From VXPQ01 sp965223485 (lineage in GTDB: Bacteria; Bacteroidota; Rhodothermia; Rhodothermales; VXPQ01), in assembly GCA_965223485.1 (NCBI GenBank), contig OZ244993.1, forward strand, positions 62,001-126,000: a stretch of DNA of 64,000 nucleotides, read 5' to 3'. The notes below the pieces were generated by a model. That model was not told where the DNA came from, searched no databases, and saw only the letters and a list, made by a program, of their open reading frames with translations. Numbering within the stretch: position 1 is the first letter of the stretch; the number at the start of each line of letters is the position of its first letter. Below, in pieces: positions 27,975 to 37,032 of the stretch. The position numbers and the translations under genes were made by a program.

Positions 27975-28159
27975 GGTTACGGAAACGGCCAGCAGGATCG
28001 CCTCCTCTGCATCTTGCGCCGGCGAAAGGGTGGGTGGTGGATGGGCAGAAAAGCAAATCGCAGCGCAAAACCCCACACTATCTGTAAATATACAAAAAAA
28101 CAATCAAAAAGCATAAGGGGAGGCCATGCGCCTCCCCCAGGCCTCGCAAAAAAGCAACG

Positions 28160-29083
28160 TTACCAGTCCATGGTATCGTTTCCCAGCAACTCCTGCAGGC
28201 GACGTTCCACAATACGGTGCCGAAGCCGTTGGCGCTCGCCAATGGCCCACTGCAACTCTCGCAGCCGCTCCTTGAGTTCTTCCACTTCACGGCGACGATT
28301 CTCCTGTTTGAGATCGAAGATCTCGTCCAACCGCTCCCGCAACACGGCTATGCTGTCCTGGTGCGCTTTCCCCTCGTCCATTGCGGCAAACTTTCGGGCC
28401 ATACTCAGCGTCTCGCGCTCCATGAGCCGCTCGCTCATCAACTGATCGAAAAGCCCCTCATTCTTGAGCTGCATGTTCGAGAGATAGTGCTGCATCTGGA
28501 TATGCGGGAACTCGCTCGCCGTACGGGCCGCTTCCGCCGCATAGAGGGTCATCTCTTGCGCCATTTGTTGAAATAATTCATTCGTCTGCGATTCCGCCGG
28601 CAAACGATGCAGCAAATCCCGCATGCGTTTTTCCTGTTCGCGCAGGTTCTCGGCATAACGTTCCAGAATGGTCTCGGGCGACGCGGTAACGACAAACAAA
28701 ATTGTGGCGTTTCTTTCCATGCCCGTACAACCCCCATCCCGCAGAATGCAATCGAAATCGCCCGTGGGAGTTTTCAACCACAGACTGTCCCCTTCCAGGG
28801 CGTACCGCCGCCCGTCTTGCAGTTGAACGATCAGGTTCTCGTCGGAAGAAAACGTAGTATAATTCACGGAGGCGCCTTTCGGAGGGAAGTCTTCCGGCAG
28901 TTTTTTGGGTGGAATTTCCCGGTCATCGATAAACACAGTCCCTCCCTCGATGCGAAACGAACGAATCACCGGCTCGGCGACGCCATCGGAAACAACATAC
29001 TGCGCCTCCACCGTTCCGGCAGCGAGGATCAGCATCGGCAGGGCAAGCAGCCAGCCTTTGGAGTACAGGGAAAGAGAGGTCAT
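28160..29083 (-). CDS. Exported coiled-coil protein of unknown function, in the sigma-factor cluster
   Basis: 307 aa. Signal peptide LLALPMLILAAGTVEAQ. Residues about 30-130 are beta-rich (EGGTVFIDDREIPPKKLP, LIVQLQDGRRYALEGDSLWL) with two Cys (CILRDGGC) that could form a disulfide. From about 135 to the end the chain is strongly helical and charged (AENLREQEKRMRDLLHRLP, RRREVEELKERLRELQWAIG), predicting a long coiled coil. No family recognised. It lies 77 bp after the probable anti-sigma gene, so it may be an envelope-stress target or sensor; that is inference from position only. Confidence 0.75.
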   Translation of the reverse strand: MTSLSLYSKGWLLALPMLILAAGTVEAQYVVSDGVAEPVIRSFRIEGGTVFIDDREIPPKKLPEDFPPKGASVNYTTFSSDENLIVQLQDGRRYALEGDSLWLKTPTGDFDCILRDGGCTGMERNATILFVVTASPETILERYAENLREQEKRMRDLLHRLPAESQTNELFQQMAQEMTLYAAEAARTASEFPHIQMQHYLSNMQLKNEGLFDQLMSERLMERETLSMARKFAAMDEGKAHQDSIAVLRERLDEIFDLKQENRRREVEELKERLRELQWAIGERQRLRHRIVERRLQELLGNDTMDW

Positions 29084-29160
29084 GGCTCTATGGTATTTGT
29101 TGGGTAGGTTGCGTTACCTCCAGTTTCCAGTAATCGATAGCGTACTTCCGATGCGCACCG

Positions 29161-30021
29161 TCAGCGGCGATCCGAGGCGGGCGTAAACCCGGCGCCCCCT
29201 GATCCGGCAGGGAGCATTTCGAGAGGCGCCGCAGGCGTTTCCCAGCCTCCGGCCACCCCGTCGCCGATACTCTGGATGCGCTGTTGCAGGTAAATGACAT
29301 CGCCCCGGTCTTCCCAGGCCGGTATTTCCAGAACGAATCCCGGCTGTGCAATCGTGCCGTCCCCAGCCTGTTCGGACGCAACAGCCGCCGGTTGCGGCGG
29401 CCCGGCAACGGCAGCAGACGACGCATCCGCCAAGGCCGCGTCAGGACGAGCTTCCGGCGCTGTTTCCGACTGCAAGGCGCCGGAAGCAGCGGAAAAATCA
29501 GGAGAAGAAGCAGCGGCCAGCCCCGTGCTTCCGCCTTGGAGATCGGTCACGCGATCCTCAGCCTCTCCAGCCGGGGAAAGCGTTTCAGGGGGAGCTTCGG
29601 ACTGTGCCGTCTCCGTAGACGCAGACGTACCGGTAAAGAGCGCCGCGGACCCGGAAACGGAATCGGTCGGAGCAGGAGCAAACACATCCGTCCGAAACAA
29701 TCCGACGACCACGACCGCCGCCACCAGCGCAGCGACTGCCCCACCCGCAATACGCCTCGGCACGCGCCACGCCACTCGTTTACGCGCCAGGCCAGGCCGG
29801 TCTTGCCGGGCGCCGGAGAGCGTCGTATGCTGCGCTGCTGCTTGCAGCACAGCCTCTACGGCCTCAGGGTCGGGCCGCGTAGACCGGATTGCGGATCGCG
29901 CATCCAGCCAATCCTTCATTTCGCGCAGGGAAGCGGCTTCTTCGGCACTCCCCGGAGGGGAATCCGAGGGCGTCCCCGAGCCCTCGTACAGTTCGAGAAG
30001 CCAGGCGTCTTTCTTGTCCAT
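29161..30021 (-). CDS. Probable anti-sigma factor, single-pass membrane protein
   Basis: 286 aa from the ATG at 30021, 14 bp after the sigma gene stop. The N-terminal ~90 residues are acidic/helical and cytoplasmic (DAWLLELYEGSG, SLREMKDWLDARSAI). One membrane helix follows (IAGGAVAALVAAVVVVGLF). The rest is a low-complexity Ala/Ser/Pro/Glu-rich periplasmic region with a conserved-looking end (GFVLEIPAWEDRGDVIYLQ). No HXXXCXXC zinc motif is present, so it is not a standard ZAS-type anti-sigma. The call rests on the operon position and topology. Confidence 0.6.
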   Translation of the reverse strand: MDKKDAWLLELYEGSGTPSDSPPGSAEEAASLREMKDWLDARSAIRSTRPDPEAVEAVLQAAAQHTTLSGARQDRPGLARKRVAWRVPRRIAGGAVAALVAAVVVVGLFRTDVFAPAPTDSVSGSAALFTGTSASTETAQSEAPPETLSPAGEAEDRVTDLQGGSTGLAAASSPDFSAASGALQSETAPEARPDAALADASSAAVAGPPQPAAVASEQAGDGTIAQPGFVLEIPAWEDRGDVIYLQQRIQSIGDGVAGGWETPAAPLEMLPAGSGGAGFTPASDRR

Positions 30022-30035
30022 ACCGGTTCGTTGTA

Positions 30036-30641
30036 TCAAGTGGTTCGTATTCCTTCGGCCTCCTCGCCGAGTTCTATCCGCATCATCTTTTGCAGGTTGA
30101 GAAGCGCATAACGCATCCGCCCCAGCGCCGTATTGATAGACACATTCGTAAGCTCCGCAATCTCCCGGAATGTCATACCGGTTTCGTGACGCAGCAGCAG
30201 TACCTCGCGCTGTTCGCCCGGCAACCGTTCGATGCATTGTTCCATGATGTCAATGCGGCGGCGCAGGTCCACCTGTTCGTCGGCAGGCGCCGGTTCACCC
30301 GGCAACCGGTCCCAAAAAGAGCCGTCCTGTGCGTCGTTCGTTTCCACATCGGTCCATTTTTTCCGCTCGCGCATATGATCGAACACCGCATTGCGGGCAA
30401 TGCGCATCACCCAGGCCAGCCATTTCCCCTGCGGTGCATACGATCCGCGTTCCTTCTTCATAGCGCGGATAGCGCGAAAGAATGTTTCCTGAAACAGATC
30501 GTTCGCCAGATCCCGATCACGCACCATACCCATCACATACCCGAATATGCGCTCCTGATGTCGTTCCACCAACTGGCGGAACGCCTCCTGATCGTCGTCT
30601 TCAATGTATGCGACCGCAAGGGCCTCATCCGTACGATGCAT
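30036..30641 (-). CDS. ECF-type RNA polymerase sigma factor
   Basis: 201 aa. Region 2 is clear (FRQLVERHQERIFGYVMGMV, DLANDLFQETFFRAIRAM, WLAWVMRIARNAVFDHMRER) and region 4 follows (RLPGEQREVLLLRHETGMTF, REIAELTNVSINTALGRMRY) with its helix-turn-helix. ECF factors direct RNA polymerase to envelope or stress promoters and are held by membrane anti-sigmas; the next gene fits that part. The start codon at 30641 opens straight into the conserved N-terminus. The promoter region is shared with the divergent mla operon. Confidence 0.94.
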   Translation of the reverse strand: MHRTDEALAVAYIEDDDQEAFRQLVERHQERIFGYVMGMVRDRDLANDLFQETFFRAIRAMKKERGSYAPQGKWLAWVMRIARNAVFDHMRERKKWTDVETNDAQDGSFWDRLPGEPAPADEQVDLRRRIDIMEQCIERLPGEQREVLLLRHETGMTFREIAELTNVSINTALGRMRYALLNLQKMMRIELGEEAEGIRTT

Positions 30642-30984
30642 TCGGAATGACGGAACGGACGGGATGCAGAAAAATTATTCTGTTCCTGCCGCGCAATCCT
30701 TATTACAGAGAACCAATTCCTCTGCAAGAACGGGGCAAGGGCGAAATTATTGTTTCGTGGACGAATGGTTTTATTGGAACGATTCGCCACCGGGAAAGAT
30801 CGATCCGAGCGGGTGTAAGGAACCATTCGGGTGTCCTATCATAATGAATTGGTTGCCGAAGCCAGCCGCAAAGGCGCCTTCCTGTTCGAAAACGCAACGC
30901 AACGCAACACGCCGTGCGCAGCGGCATCACTGCCCTCTTGTACCGCTACTGTCTTACTTCTTCGTTTGATTCCCGCCGCGCGCG
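30642..30984. other. 343-bp divergent promoter region between the sigma factor and mla operon
   Basis: No gene is seen. It must contain the promoters of both flanking transcription units. A short pentamer run (CGCAACGCAACGCAAC, near 30893) and AT-rich stretches around 30674-30770 are the only visible features. I could not identify a reliable sigma-factor recognition pair. Confidence 0.5.
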
Positions 30985-31746
30985 ATGACGTACTCACTTA
31001 CCTGGTTCCTGCGTCCTTTCACCATCCTGGGGAAGTACTCGCTGCTGATCTTCGATGCGTTCGTATCGCCGGACGATTTCCGCACGTATCGCAAGAACAC
31101 CTTCAGCCAGATGATGCGCATCGGCGTGGAATCGCTCCCGATTGTTGCGCTGGCCGCCGCTTTTTCCGGCGCCGTTACCACGGTACAGGTATCCTACCAG
31201 CTCGTTTCGGTCTTTCTGCCCGCCACCGTCATCGGATCGGTCGTGGCGCCCTCCATGATTCTGGAACTCGGGCCTGTAGTGACGGGATTCATTCTGGCGG
31301 GGCGTGTCGGCGCGCGCATTGCTGCCGAGCTGGGGACCATGCGCGTCACGGAACAGATCGACGCCCTCGAAGCCATGGGTCTCAACTCAACGAGCTATTT
31401 GATCGCGCCCCGGATCCTGGCGGGCATCATTATGTTTCCGATGCTCTACGTGGCGGCCTGCGCCATCGGGATCGGAGGCGGTATTACCGTAGCCAACCTC
31501 GGCGGTTACCTGACCACCCAGGAATTCGTACAAGGCGCCCAGAATTTCTTTCGCCCATTCGATCCGTACTTTGGCCTGAGCAAAGCATTCGTTTTCGGGT
31601 TTATCATTACTTCGGTATCCTGTTATATGGGGTATTTTACGTCCGGCGGCGCCGAGGGCGTCGGTAAAAGCACGACGCAAGCGGCCGTGATGAGTTGCGT
31701 TTTTATTCTTATCGCGGACCTCGTCCTCGCCGTCACGCTGCTATAA
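30985..31746 (+). CDS. mlaE: MlaE-family lipid ABC transporter permease
   Basis: 253 aa, five to six hydrophobic segments. Signature sequence is present: ESLPIVALAAAFSGAVTTVQ, ELGPVVTGFILAGRVGARIA, AELGTMRVTEQIDALEAMG. In E. coli MlaE works with MlaF, MlaD and MlaB to move phospholipids between outer and inner membranes. First gene of a three-gene cluster, with 15 bp before mlaF. No MlaB (STAS) or MlaC gene follows. Confidence 0.95.
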   Translation: MTYSLTWFLRPFTILGKYSLLIFDAFVSPDDFRTYRKNTFSQMMRIGVESLPIVALAAAFSGAVTTVQVSYQLVSVFLPATVIGSVVAPSMILELGPVVTGFILAGRVGARIAAELGTMRVTEQIDALEAMGLNSTSYLIAPRILAGIIMFPMLYVAACAIGIGGGITVANLGGYLTTQEFVQGAQNFFRPFDPYFGLSKAFVFGFIITSVSCYMGYFTSGGAEGVGKSTTQAAVMSCVFILIADLVLAVTLL

Positions 31747-31761
31747 AGGCCTTCCTGCGCC

Positions 31762-32535
31762 ATGATCCGGCTCGAACATATCACCAAGCGGTTCAACGAT
31801 GCGGTCGTGCTTCGCGATGTTTCCCTCGACATTCCCGAGGGCGAAACGCTGGCTGTCATCGGGCGGTCGGGTTCCGGTAAAAGCGTGCTCATTAAACATG
31901 CGGTCGGCCTGCTCACGCCCGACGAGGGGCGCGTGTTTGTGGACGACGCCAACATCAACGAGGTGTCATACAGGCAATTGCGGCGTATCCGACGCAAGTT
32001 CGGTGTGCTGTTTCAGGGTGGAGCGCTGTTTGATTCGATGTCCTCCTTCGAGAACGTTGCGTTTCCGCTGCGTACCTTCACGGGAGAGTCCGATGGGGCC
32101 ATCCGGAGCCGCGTCGAAGCGTGCCTCGAAATGGTGCAATTATCCAACATCGGTAAAAAAATGCCGTCCGAACTGTCCGGAGGCATGCAGAAGCGTGTAG
32201 CGCTGGCCCGGGCCATTGCGTTAAAACCCAAGTACATCATATACGACGAACCGACGAGCGGCCTCGACCCTGCAACGTCCAACCATATCGACGAACTCAT
32301 CCTGTCGCTGAATGAGCAGTTGCGTGTAACCAGCATCGTGATAACACACGACATGCATTCGGTGCTTACCATTGCAGACCGGGTCGCCTTTATCCATGAG
32401 ACCCGGATCGCCTGGACCGGAACCGTACATGAGATCCACCAAAGCGATCACGAATCCCTGCTCGATTTCGTTCGAGCCAACGAATACGTGATCGGCGAAC
32501 AGGCTTCCGCACAGAAAGTGTCCCTGCATCCCTAA
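31762..32535 (+). CDS. mlaF: MlaF-family ABC transporter ATP-binding protein
   Basis: 257 aa with Walker A GRSGSGKS, Q-loop (VLFQGGALFDSM), ABC signature LSGGMQKRVALARAIAL, Walker B YIIYDEPTSGLDP and H-loop ITHDMHS. Energises lipid transport with the MlaE permease. Normal length; 3 bp before mlaD. Confidence 0.95.
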   Translation: MIRLEHITKRFNDAVVLRDVSLDIPEGETLAVIGRSGSGKSVLIKHAVGLLTPDEGRVFVDDANINEVSYRQLRRIRRKFGVLFQGGALFDSMSSFENVAFPLRTFTGESDGAIRSRVEACLEMVQLSNIGKKMPSELSGGMQKRVALARAIALKPKYIIYDEPTSGLDPATSNHIDELILSLNEQLRVTSIVITHDMHSVLTIADRVAFIHETRIAWTGTVHEIHQSDHESLLDFVRANEYVIGEQASAQKVSLHP

Positions 32536-32538
32536 CGA

Positions 32539-33480
32539 ATGTCCATCACTGTGAAGCACTCCAAAGAACTGATCGTCGGTCTGAGCCTCGCCGCTGCGGT
32601 GGTTGTTTTCGTACTGGGCGTCCGTTTCCTGCAAGACGTGCCGCTTTTCCGCAGCACGTACGTACTCTACACCCATTTCGAATCGGCCGGGGGGCTTTCA
32701 GGAGGCAGCCCCGTGCGCATCAATGGGGTCGACGTAGGTGCGGTGGAGCATGTCCAACTGGACACGGACAATCAGGTGCTCGTCCGGTTGCACCTTGACG
32801 ATAGTATCCATATCCCGGAGGGCTCCCATGCCGAAATCGGCGGCATTTCCGCCCTGGGCAGCAATTATGTGGTCATTGTCCCCGGCCCTCCGGGTAACCC
32901 GCCGATACCCGACGACGGATACATCGAAGGCGTCAGCGAACCGGACGCCTTCGAAGCGCTGACGGAACGAAGTGTCCGCCTTACCGACAATGTCGAGGAA
33001 GCGCTGGCGAACGCAAGCGTCCTTCTCGAAGACACCGGCCTCCTGATCGGGGAGACCGGCGCCGATATCCGTCCGACGCTCCGGGCTTTGCGTGAAGTCA
33101 CGGATACCCTGGCCCAGGCGCTGCGCGAGGAACAGGAATCCGTAAGACAGATTATCGGAAACGTCGAGGCCTTTTCGGAGGACCTTTCCAGATTATCGGG
33201 GACCAGCGTGGACACGCTGGCCCAGGCGCTGCACCGTCTCGACCAGGTGACGGTGTATCTCGAACGCTCCCTGGAAACGCTGGAAAGCGCTACTGGCAAC
33301 CTGGACGAGATTCTGAACAAGATCAACAACGGCGACGGTACGATAGCCCGGCTGCTGAACGATCCGACCTTGTACATACGTATGGGCTCCACCCTCGGGT
33401 CGCTCGACGCCCTGCTGCAAGACCTGCAGGAGAATCCTCGCAAGTACTTGCGGCACATGGATATTGTGGACGTTTTTTAG
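32539..33480 (+). CDS. mlaD: MlaD-like MCE-domain protein
   Basis: 313 aa. One N-terminal membrane helix (LIVGLSLAAAVVVFVLGVRF), the MCE domain (LYTHFESAGGLSGGSPVRIN, GVDVGAVEHVQL, EIGGISALGSNYVVIVPG) and a long helical tail (TERSVRLTDNVEEALANASV and TLAQALHRLDQVTVYLERSL). MCE proteins form rings or tubes that carry lipids across the periplasm. The extended coiled tail is longer than in E. coli MlaD and resembles organisms lacking MlaC, where the tail may span the gap. Ends the operon. Confidence 0.9.
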   Translation: MSITVKHSKELIVGLSLAAAVVVFVLGVRFLQDVPLFRSTYVLYTHFESAGGLSGGSPVRINGVDVGAVEHVQLDTDNQVLVRLHLDDSIHIPEGSHAEIGGISALGSNYVVIVPGPPGNPPIPDDGYIEGVSEPDAFEALTERSVRLTDNVEEALANASVLLEDTGLLIGETGADIRPTLRALREVTDTLAQALREEQESVRQIIGNVEAFSEDLSRLSGTSVDTLAQALHRLDQVTVYLERSLETLESATGNLDEILNKINNGDGTIARLLNDPTLYIRMGSTLGSLDALLQDLQENPRKYLRHMDIVDVF

Positions 33481-33590
33481 CGGAAGGCGTACCAAAGGGG
33501 CAAGAACTTTCGCCCTCAATATTCTCACGCACGGGCGCCACCGTTTCTGTTTTTCGGCGCCATATCGTATAGGGTTTTCTTGTTTATCCG

Positions 33591-34751
33591 ATGCTGATTC
33601 AATACATCCGACGTCACCTCCCACCTCTCCCTACGCCGCTCCGCACGGAACTTGAACTCCCGCGCGAAGAGCAAGGCCGTGTGCTGGCCTTTGTGCTGCT
33701 TCTGCTACGCAGCGTGCCGCCGTTGCTCCTCGCCGCATTCGTCTTCAGTTTCTGGTGGGATGTGCCGATTGGCGACCGCACGTACTTCGGCATAACGTAC
33801 CACTTCGAAAACCTGCTCCGCATCATCGCTGTAAGTGGATTGATCGGGTACCTCACGAACTGGCTGGCCATTACCATGCTGTTCCATCCGCGGCGGCGAC
33901 GCCCCTTACTGGGACAGGGCCTCATTCCCGCTCAACGGGAACGCGTGATATACCGACTGGCGAAGACCGTCTCCGACGAGCTCATCAATGAAGAGATCAT
34001 CAAGGAAAAGATCGAGGCGTCGGGACTCCTCCAGAAATACCGTGAAATGGCATTCGCCGCAACGCGCAATATCATCGAGGACCCCGAGTTTCGTCGCGAA
34101 CTGAAGACATTTGTGGCCCGCTACGTCAACGAGGCGCTCTCCTCGCCGGAAGTGCGCGATCGGATCGTAACCTTCATAGAAGAAAAAGTCCGGCTCCTGG
34201 CCGGCGGAGGCGTGGCAGGCCTTGCACTGCGCAGCTGGCGTTTCTGGAACCAGGACGATTTACGGCGAAAGCTGGAAGAAGCAGTTCAGGACCTTCCTGC
34301 CTCGCTGGATACGATCCTGGACGAGTTGGACACTGTGCTCGACCGCCTTCCGGACAAAATCGAAGCGCGCTCCGAGGACATCGAGAACTGGTCTGCACGC
34401 ATTGTCCTCGGGTTTATCGAACGGCTCGACATCTACGGCATGGTCGTGTCGAACATGCAAAAGTACAACGAAGACAAGCTGGAGGCGCTCATCCGGAACG
34501 CTTCGAACGAGCAACTCCGATACATCAAATACCTCGGAGGGGTGCTCGGCACTGTTGGCGGCCTGGTAATCTGGGAACCGTTCACGAGTCTGATCTTGTT
34601 TGTGGCCGGAGGCGGGTCCATATATGCACTGGACAGCCTGCTACTGATGCGATTCCGCGCCCGAGCGAATCGGCGCGCCGGCAAGGGACTCGACGGAAAC
34701 GCCTCGAACGATCCGGGGCAGAACGGGACGAACGGCAACCTTCCTGCGTGA
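33591..34751 (+). CDS. DUF445-family membrane protein
   Basis: 386 aa. Two N-terminal membrane segments (AFVLLLLRSVPPLLLAAFVF and IIAVSGLIGYLTNWLAITML) with the family's TNWLAITMLFHP motif and PLLGQGLIPAQRERV. A helical middle region (FIEEKVRLLA, LEEAVQDLPASLDTILDELD) follows, then a C-terminal membrane segment (YLGGVLGTVGGLVIWEPFT). Function unknown in the family. Its last 111 bp overlap, antisense, the end of dusB, an unusually long convergent overlap. Confidence 0.9.
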   Translation: MLIQYIRRHLPPLPTPLRTELELPREEQGRVLAFVLLLLRSVPPLLLAAFVFSFWWDVPIGDRTYFGITYHFENLLRIIAVSGLIGYLTNWLAITMLFHPRRRRPLLGQGLIPAQRERVIYRLAKTVSDELINEEIIKEKIEASGLLQKYREMAFAATRNIIEDPEFRRELKTFVARYVNEALSSPEVRDRIVTFIEEKVRLLAGGGVAGLALRSWRFWNQDDLRRKLEEAVQDLPASLDTILDELDTVLDRLPDKIEARSEDIENWSARIVLGFIERLDIYGMVVSNMQKYNEDKLEALIRNASNEQLRYIKYLGGVLGTVGGLVIWEPFTSLILFVAGGGSIYALDSLLLMRFRARANRRAGKGLDGNASNDPGQNGTNGNLPA

Positions 34752-35753
34752 TGCAAGGGATCGAACAGGCACTCGGGCATACGGAGCGCTTTCTTCGAAA
34801 TTCAGAAGCGTTTCGAGCGTGCCCTTCATGGTGTCCTGCTCCATGAGCGCCGCTCGCAGCATGCCGGCGTTACGGAATCCCTTGAAATATCCTCCGTAAT
34901 GCCGCCGCATCTCGAGCACTCCCTTCCTCTCGCCCAGCCATTCACATTTCAACACAAGATGCTCGGCCACCACGGCGAGACGCTCTTCCCATGTGGGCGG
35001 ATCCATCTTCTCGCCCGTCTCCAGCCAGGCCTTCGTTTCCCGGAAAACCCATGGATTGCCGATCGCGCCCCGCCCGATCATCACGGCATCCACGCCCGTC
35101 TCGGCGAACATGTCCCGTATTTTGATCGGGTCCGTGGCGTCTCCGTTGCCAATAAGCGGAATGTCCTGCAACCCTTCCTCCCGGATACGGCGCAACCACT
35201 CCCAGCGGGCATCGCCCCGGTACATCTGACTACGTGTCCGGGCGTGTACGGCCAGCGCAGCAATGCCCGCTTCCTCCAGCATCCGCGCCACCTCTATGAT
35301 CCGGATGGAATCGTCATTCCACCCAAGGCGCGTCTTGACCGTAACGGGCCGTGTGGCGCGCTCGATCACCGCTTCGGTGATCTCCAGCATCTTCGGTAGA
35401 TTGCGCAGAATGCCGGCCCCGCCGTCCTTGCATACGACCTTGCGGACCGGACAGCCGAAATTGATATCGATCAGGTCCGGGTTGGCCCGGTCAACGAGGG
35501 ATACCGCCTCCCGCACCTGTTCGACATCGCCGCCGAACAACTGAATGCCGACCGGTCGCTCCTCTTCATAGATGTCCAGCTTTTGCAGGGAATCTTTCGC
35601 ATCGTAGACCAATCCTCCGCTGGAAATAAACTCGGTGTAGAGCAAGTCGGCCCCGTACCGCTTGCACAGGATGCGGAACGGCGGGTCACTCACGTCCTCC
35701 ATAGGCGCAAGAAACAGGGGATACCTGCCGAATTCGAGAGAACCGATGCGCAT
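34641..35753 (-). CDS. dusB: tRNA-dihydrouridine synthase, DusB-like
   Basis: 370 aa from the ATG at 35753; the upstream open frame to 36083 lacks conservation. FMN-barrel features: FLAPMEDVSDPPFRILCKRY, PVGIQLFGGD, IDINFGCPVRKVVCKDGGAG with catalytic Cys, VKTRLGWND, AVHARTRSQMY, IPLIGNGDATDP and GRGAIGNPWVF. Reduces uridines in tRNA D-loops with NADPH. The family usually ends near residue 330. The last ~37 residues (VAVRPVLPRIVRGVSVESLA and after) are encoded antisense to the DUF445 gene and look unconserved, so the stop may have drifted. Confidence 0.95.
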   Translation of the reverse strand: MRIGSLEFGRYPLFLAPMEDVSDPPFRILCKRYGADLLYTEFISSGGLVYDAKDSLQKLDIYEEERPVGIQLFGGDVEQVREAVSLVDRANPDLIDINFGCPVRKVVCKDGGAGILRNLPKMLEITEAVIERATRPVTVKTRLGWNDDSIRIIEVARMLEEAGIAALAVHARTRSQMYRGDARWEWLRRIREEGLQDIPLIGNGDATDPIKIRDMFAETGVDAVMIGRGAIGNPWVFRETKAWLETGEKMDPPTWEERLAVVAEHLVLKCEWLGERKGVLEMRRHYGGYFKGFRNAGMLRAALMEQDTMKGTLETLLNFEESAPYARVPVRSLASRRKVAVRPVLPRIVRGVSVESLAGAPIRSGAESHQ

Positions 35754-35981
35754 GGACAGGCGAAAATAAGGAAACGAAGCGAAACGCGGCGGCGAAGAAC
35801 AGGAATACCGACCAAAGATTTCCTCGCAAAAACGTAACCGGACCGCATGCGTTCCCGTAGCACAAGCGTAAGGCCGGCTTTTCATCCAGGCAAAAACCCG
35901 TACGGAGCCCTGCATGAAACCCTGTTGTCCGGAAAGCCTTTTGCCGAAACAACCCTTTGAAATCCCTCTCTCCTCGACGCC

Positions 35982-36266
35982 ATGCATAAACCAGTGCGCC
36001 GTCCCGTTCCTCTTGCAACTTCCGCACCGCTTGCGCTCGCTGCAACCCTTTTCCTTGCCGGATGCGGCCCGAACCTCTTCCAACGCGCCGGCAATTTCGG
36101 ATCACTGGGGTGTTTCGGGGTCATCGTCGTTATCCTCGACATCATAGCGCTTGTCGAATTGATCGGCAGCTCAAAATCCACCGGCAACAAAGTGGGCTGG
36201 GCCCTCGTTGTTATTTTCTTTCCGGTGCTGGGCTGTGTGCTGTATTATTTCTTCGGACGGTCGTAG
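35982..36266 (+). CDS. Small lipoprotein with PLDc_N-like two-helix membrane domain
   Basis: 94 aa. Lipoprotein signal ALAATLFLAGCGPNL, then LGCFGVIVVILDIIALVELI, a short loop (GSSKSTGNKVGW) and ALVVIFFPVLGCVLYYFFGR. The two hydrophobic segments joined by a basic turn match the phospholipase-D N-terminal-like (PLDc_N) small membrane domain. No catalytic domain follows. Divergent from dusB, 228 bp apart, and 33 bp before the HAD gene. Role unknown. Confidence 0.75.
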   Translation: MHKPVRRPVPLATSAPLALAATLFLAGCGPNLFQRAGNFGSLGCFGVIVVILDIIALVELIGSSKSTGNKVGWALVVIFFPVLGCVLYYFFGRS

Positions 36267-36299
36267 GCATCTGGTCTGACGCCCCCTTACCGAAGACGT

Positions 36300-37001
36300 A
36301 TGAACCCGGACCTTTTGCCCACAACGCCGCCTTTCGCAGCGATCGTATTCGATATGGACGGCGTGGTCATCGACTCCGAGCCGATGCACGACCGGGCGCA
36401 CCGGATCATTTTCGGCCTGCACGATCTGCCCGTCCCGGCCGAAGCCTATCCTTCCTTCAAGGGCGTCCCCGAACGCAAACTGTTCCAACGGGTCGTGTCC
36501 GAATTCGGATCGGACGAACACGATGTGGACACGCTCACCGTATCGAAGGAAGAAACCTTCCTGGGTCTCCTGCCCGACATGCGCCTCATTCCGGGCGCAC
36601 TGGATTTCATACGCCAGGCGAAAGCGCAACTGCGCCTTGCATTGACCACTTCCGCGACAAGCAGATACCAGCGCTTCGCCTTCGACCGGTTCGAGTTGGA
36701 CCGTTTTTTCGAGGTTATCGTCACGGCAGAGGACATACACCGCCACAAACCCGATCCCGAACCCTATCTGGAGACAGCAAAACGTCTCGGTCTGGCGCCG
36801 GAGATGTGCCTTGTTATCGAGGACTCAGTGAACGGAGTGCGGTCGGCGCACCGGGCAGGGTGTCATGTAGCAGGAATGACCACATCGTTCAGCGCCGGCG
36901 AACTCAAAGAGGCAGGCGCACATATCGTGGTGGATGCGTTCGGAGAACTGGCGGAATGTCTCGGCATGGAAAGAAACGGCGCACCGGGCGCCACCGGCTG
37001 A
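36300..37001 (+). CDS. HAD-superfamily phosphatase, beta-phosphoglucomutase-like
   Basis: 233 aa. Motif I FDMDGVVIDSEPMH with the nucleophile Asp, motif II Thr in LALTTSATSRY, motif III Lys in HRHKPDPEPYL and motif IV in CLVIEDSVNGVRSAHRAG are all intact. The cap domain (ISRES-like DLPVPAEAYPSFKGVPERKL) is of the subclass I type seen in beta-phosphoglucomutases and sugar-phosphate phosphatases. Substrate not predictable. Converges with the gene at 37033. Confidence 0.92.
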   Translation: MNPDLLPTTPPFAAIVFDMDGVVIDSEPMHDRAHRIIFGLHDLPVPAEAYPSFKGVPERKLFQRVVSEFGSDEHDVDTLTVSKEETFLGLLPDMRLIPGALDFIRQAKAQLRLALTTSATSRYQRFAFDRFELDRFFEVIVTAEDIHRHKPDPEPYLETAKRLGLAPEMCLVIEDSVNGVRSAHRAGCHVAGMTTSFSAGELKEAGAHIVVDAFGELAECLGMERNGAPGATG

Positions 37002-37032
37002 CAGGTCCCGGGGAAATCCTCTTACCGGCCGT

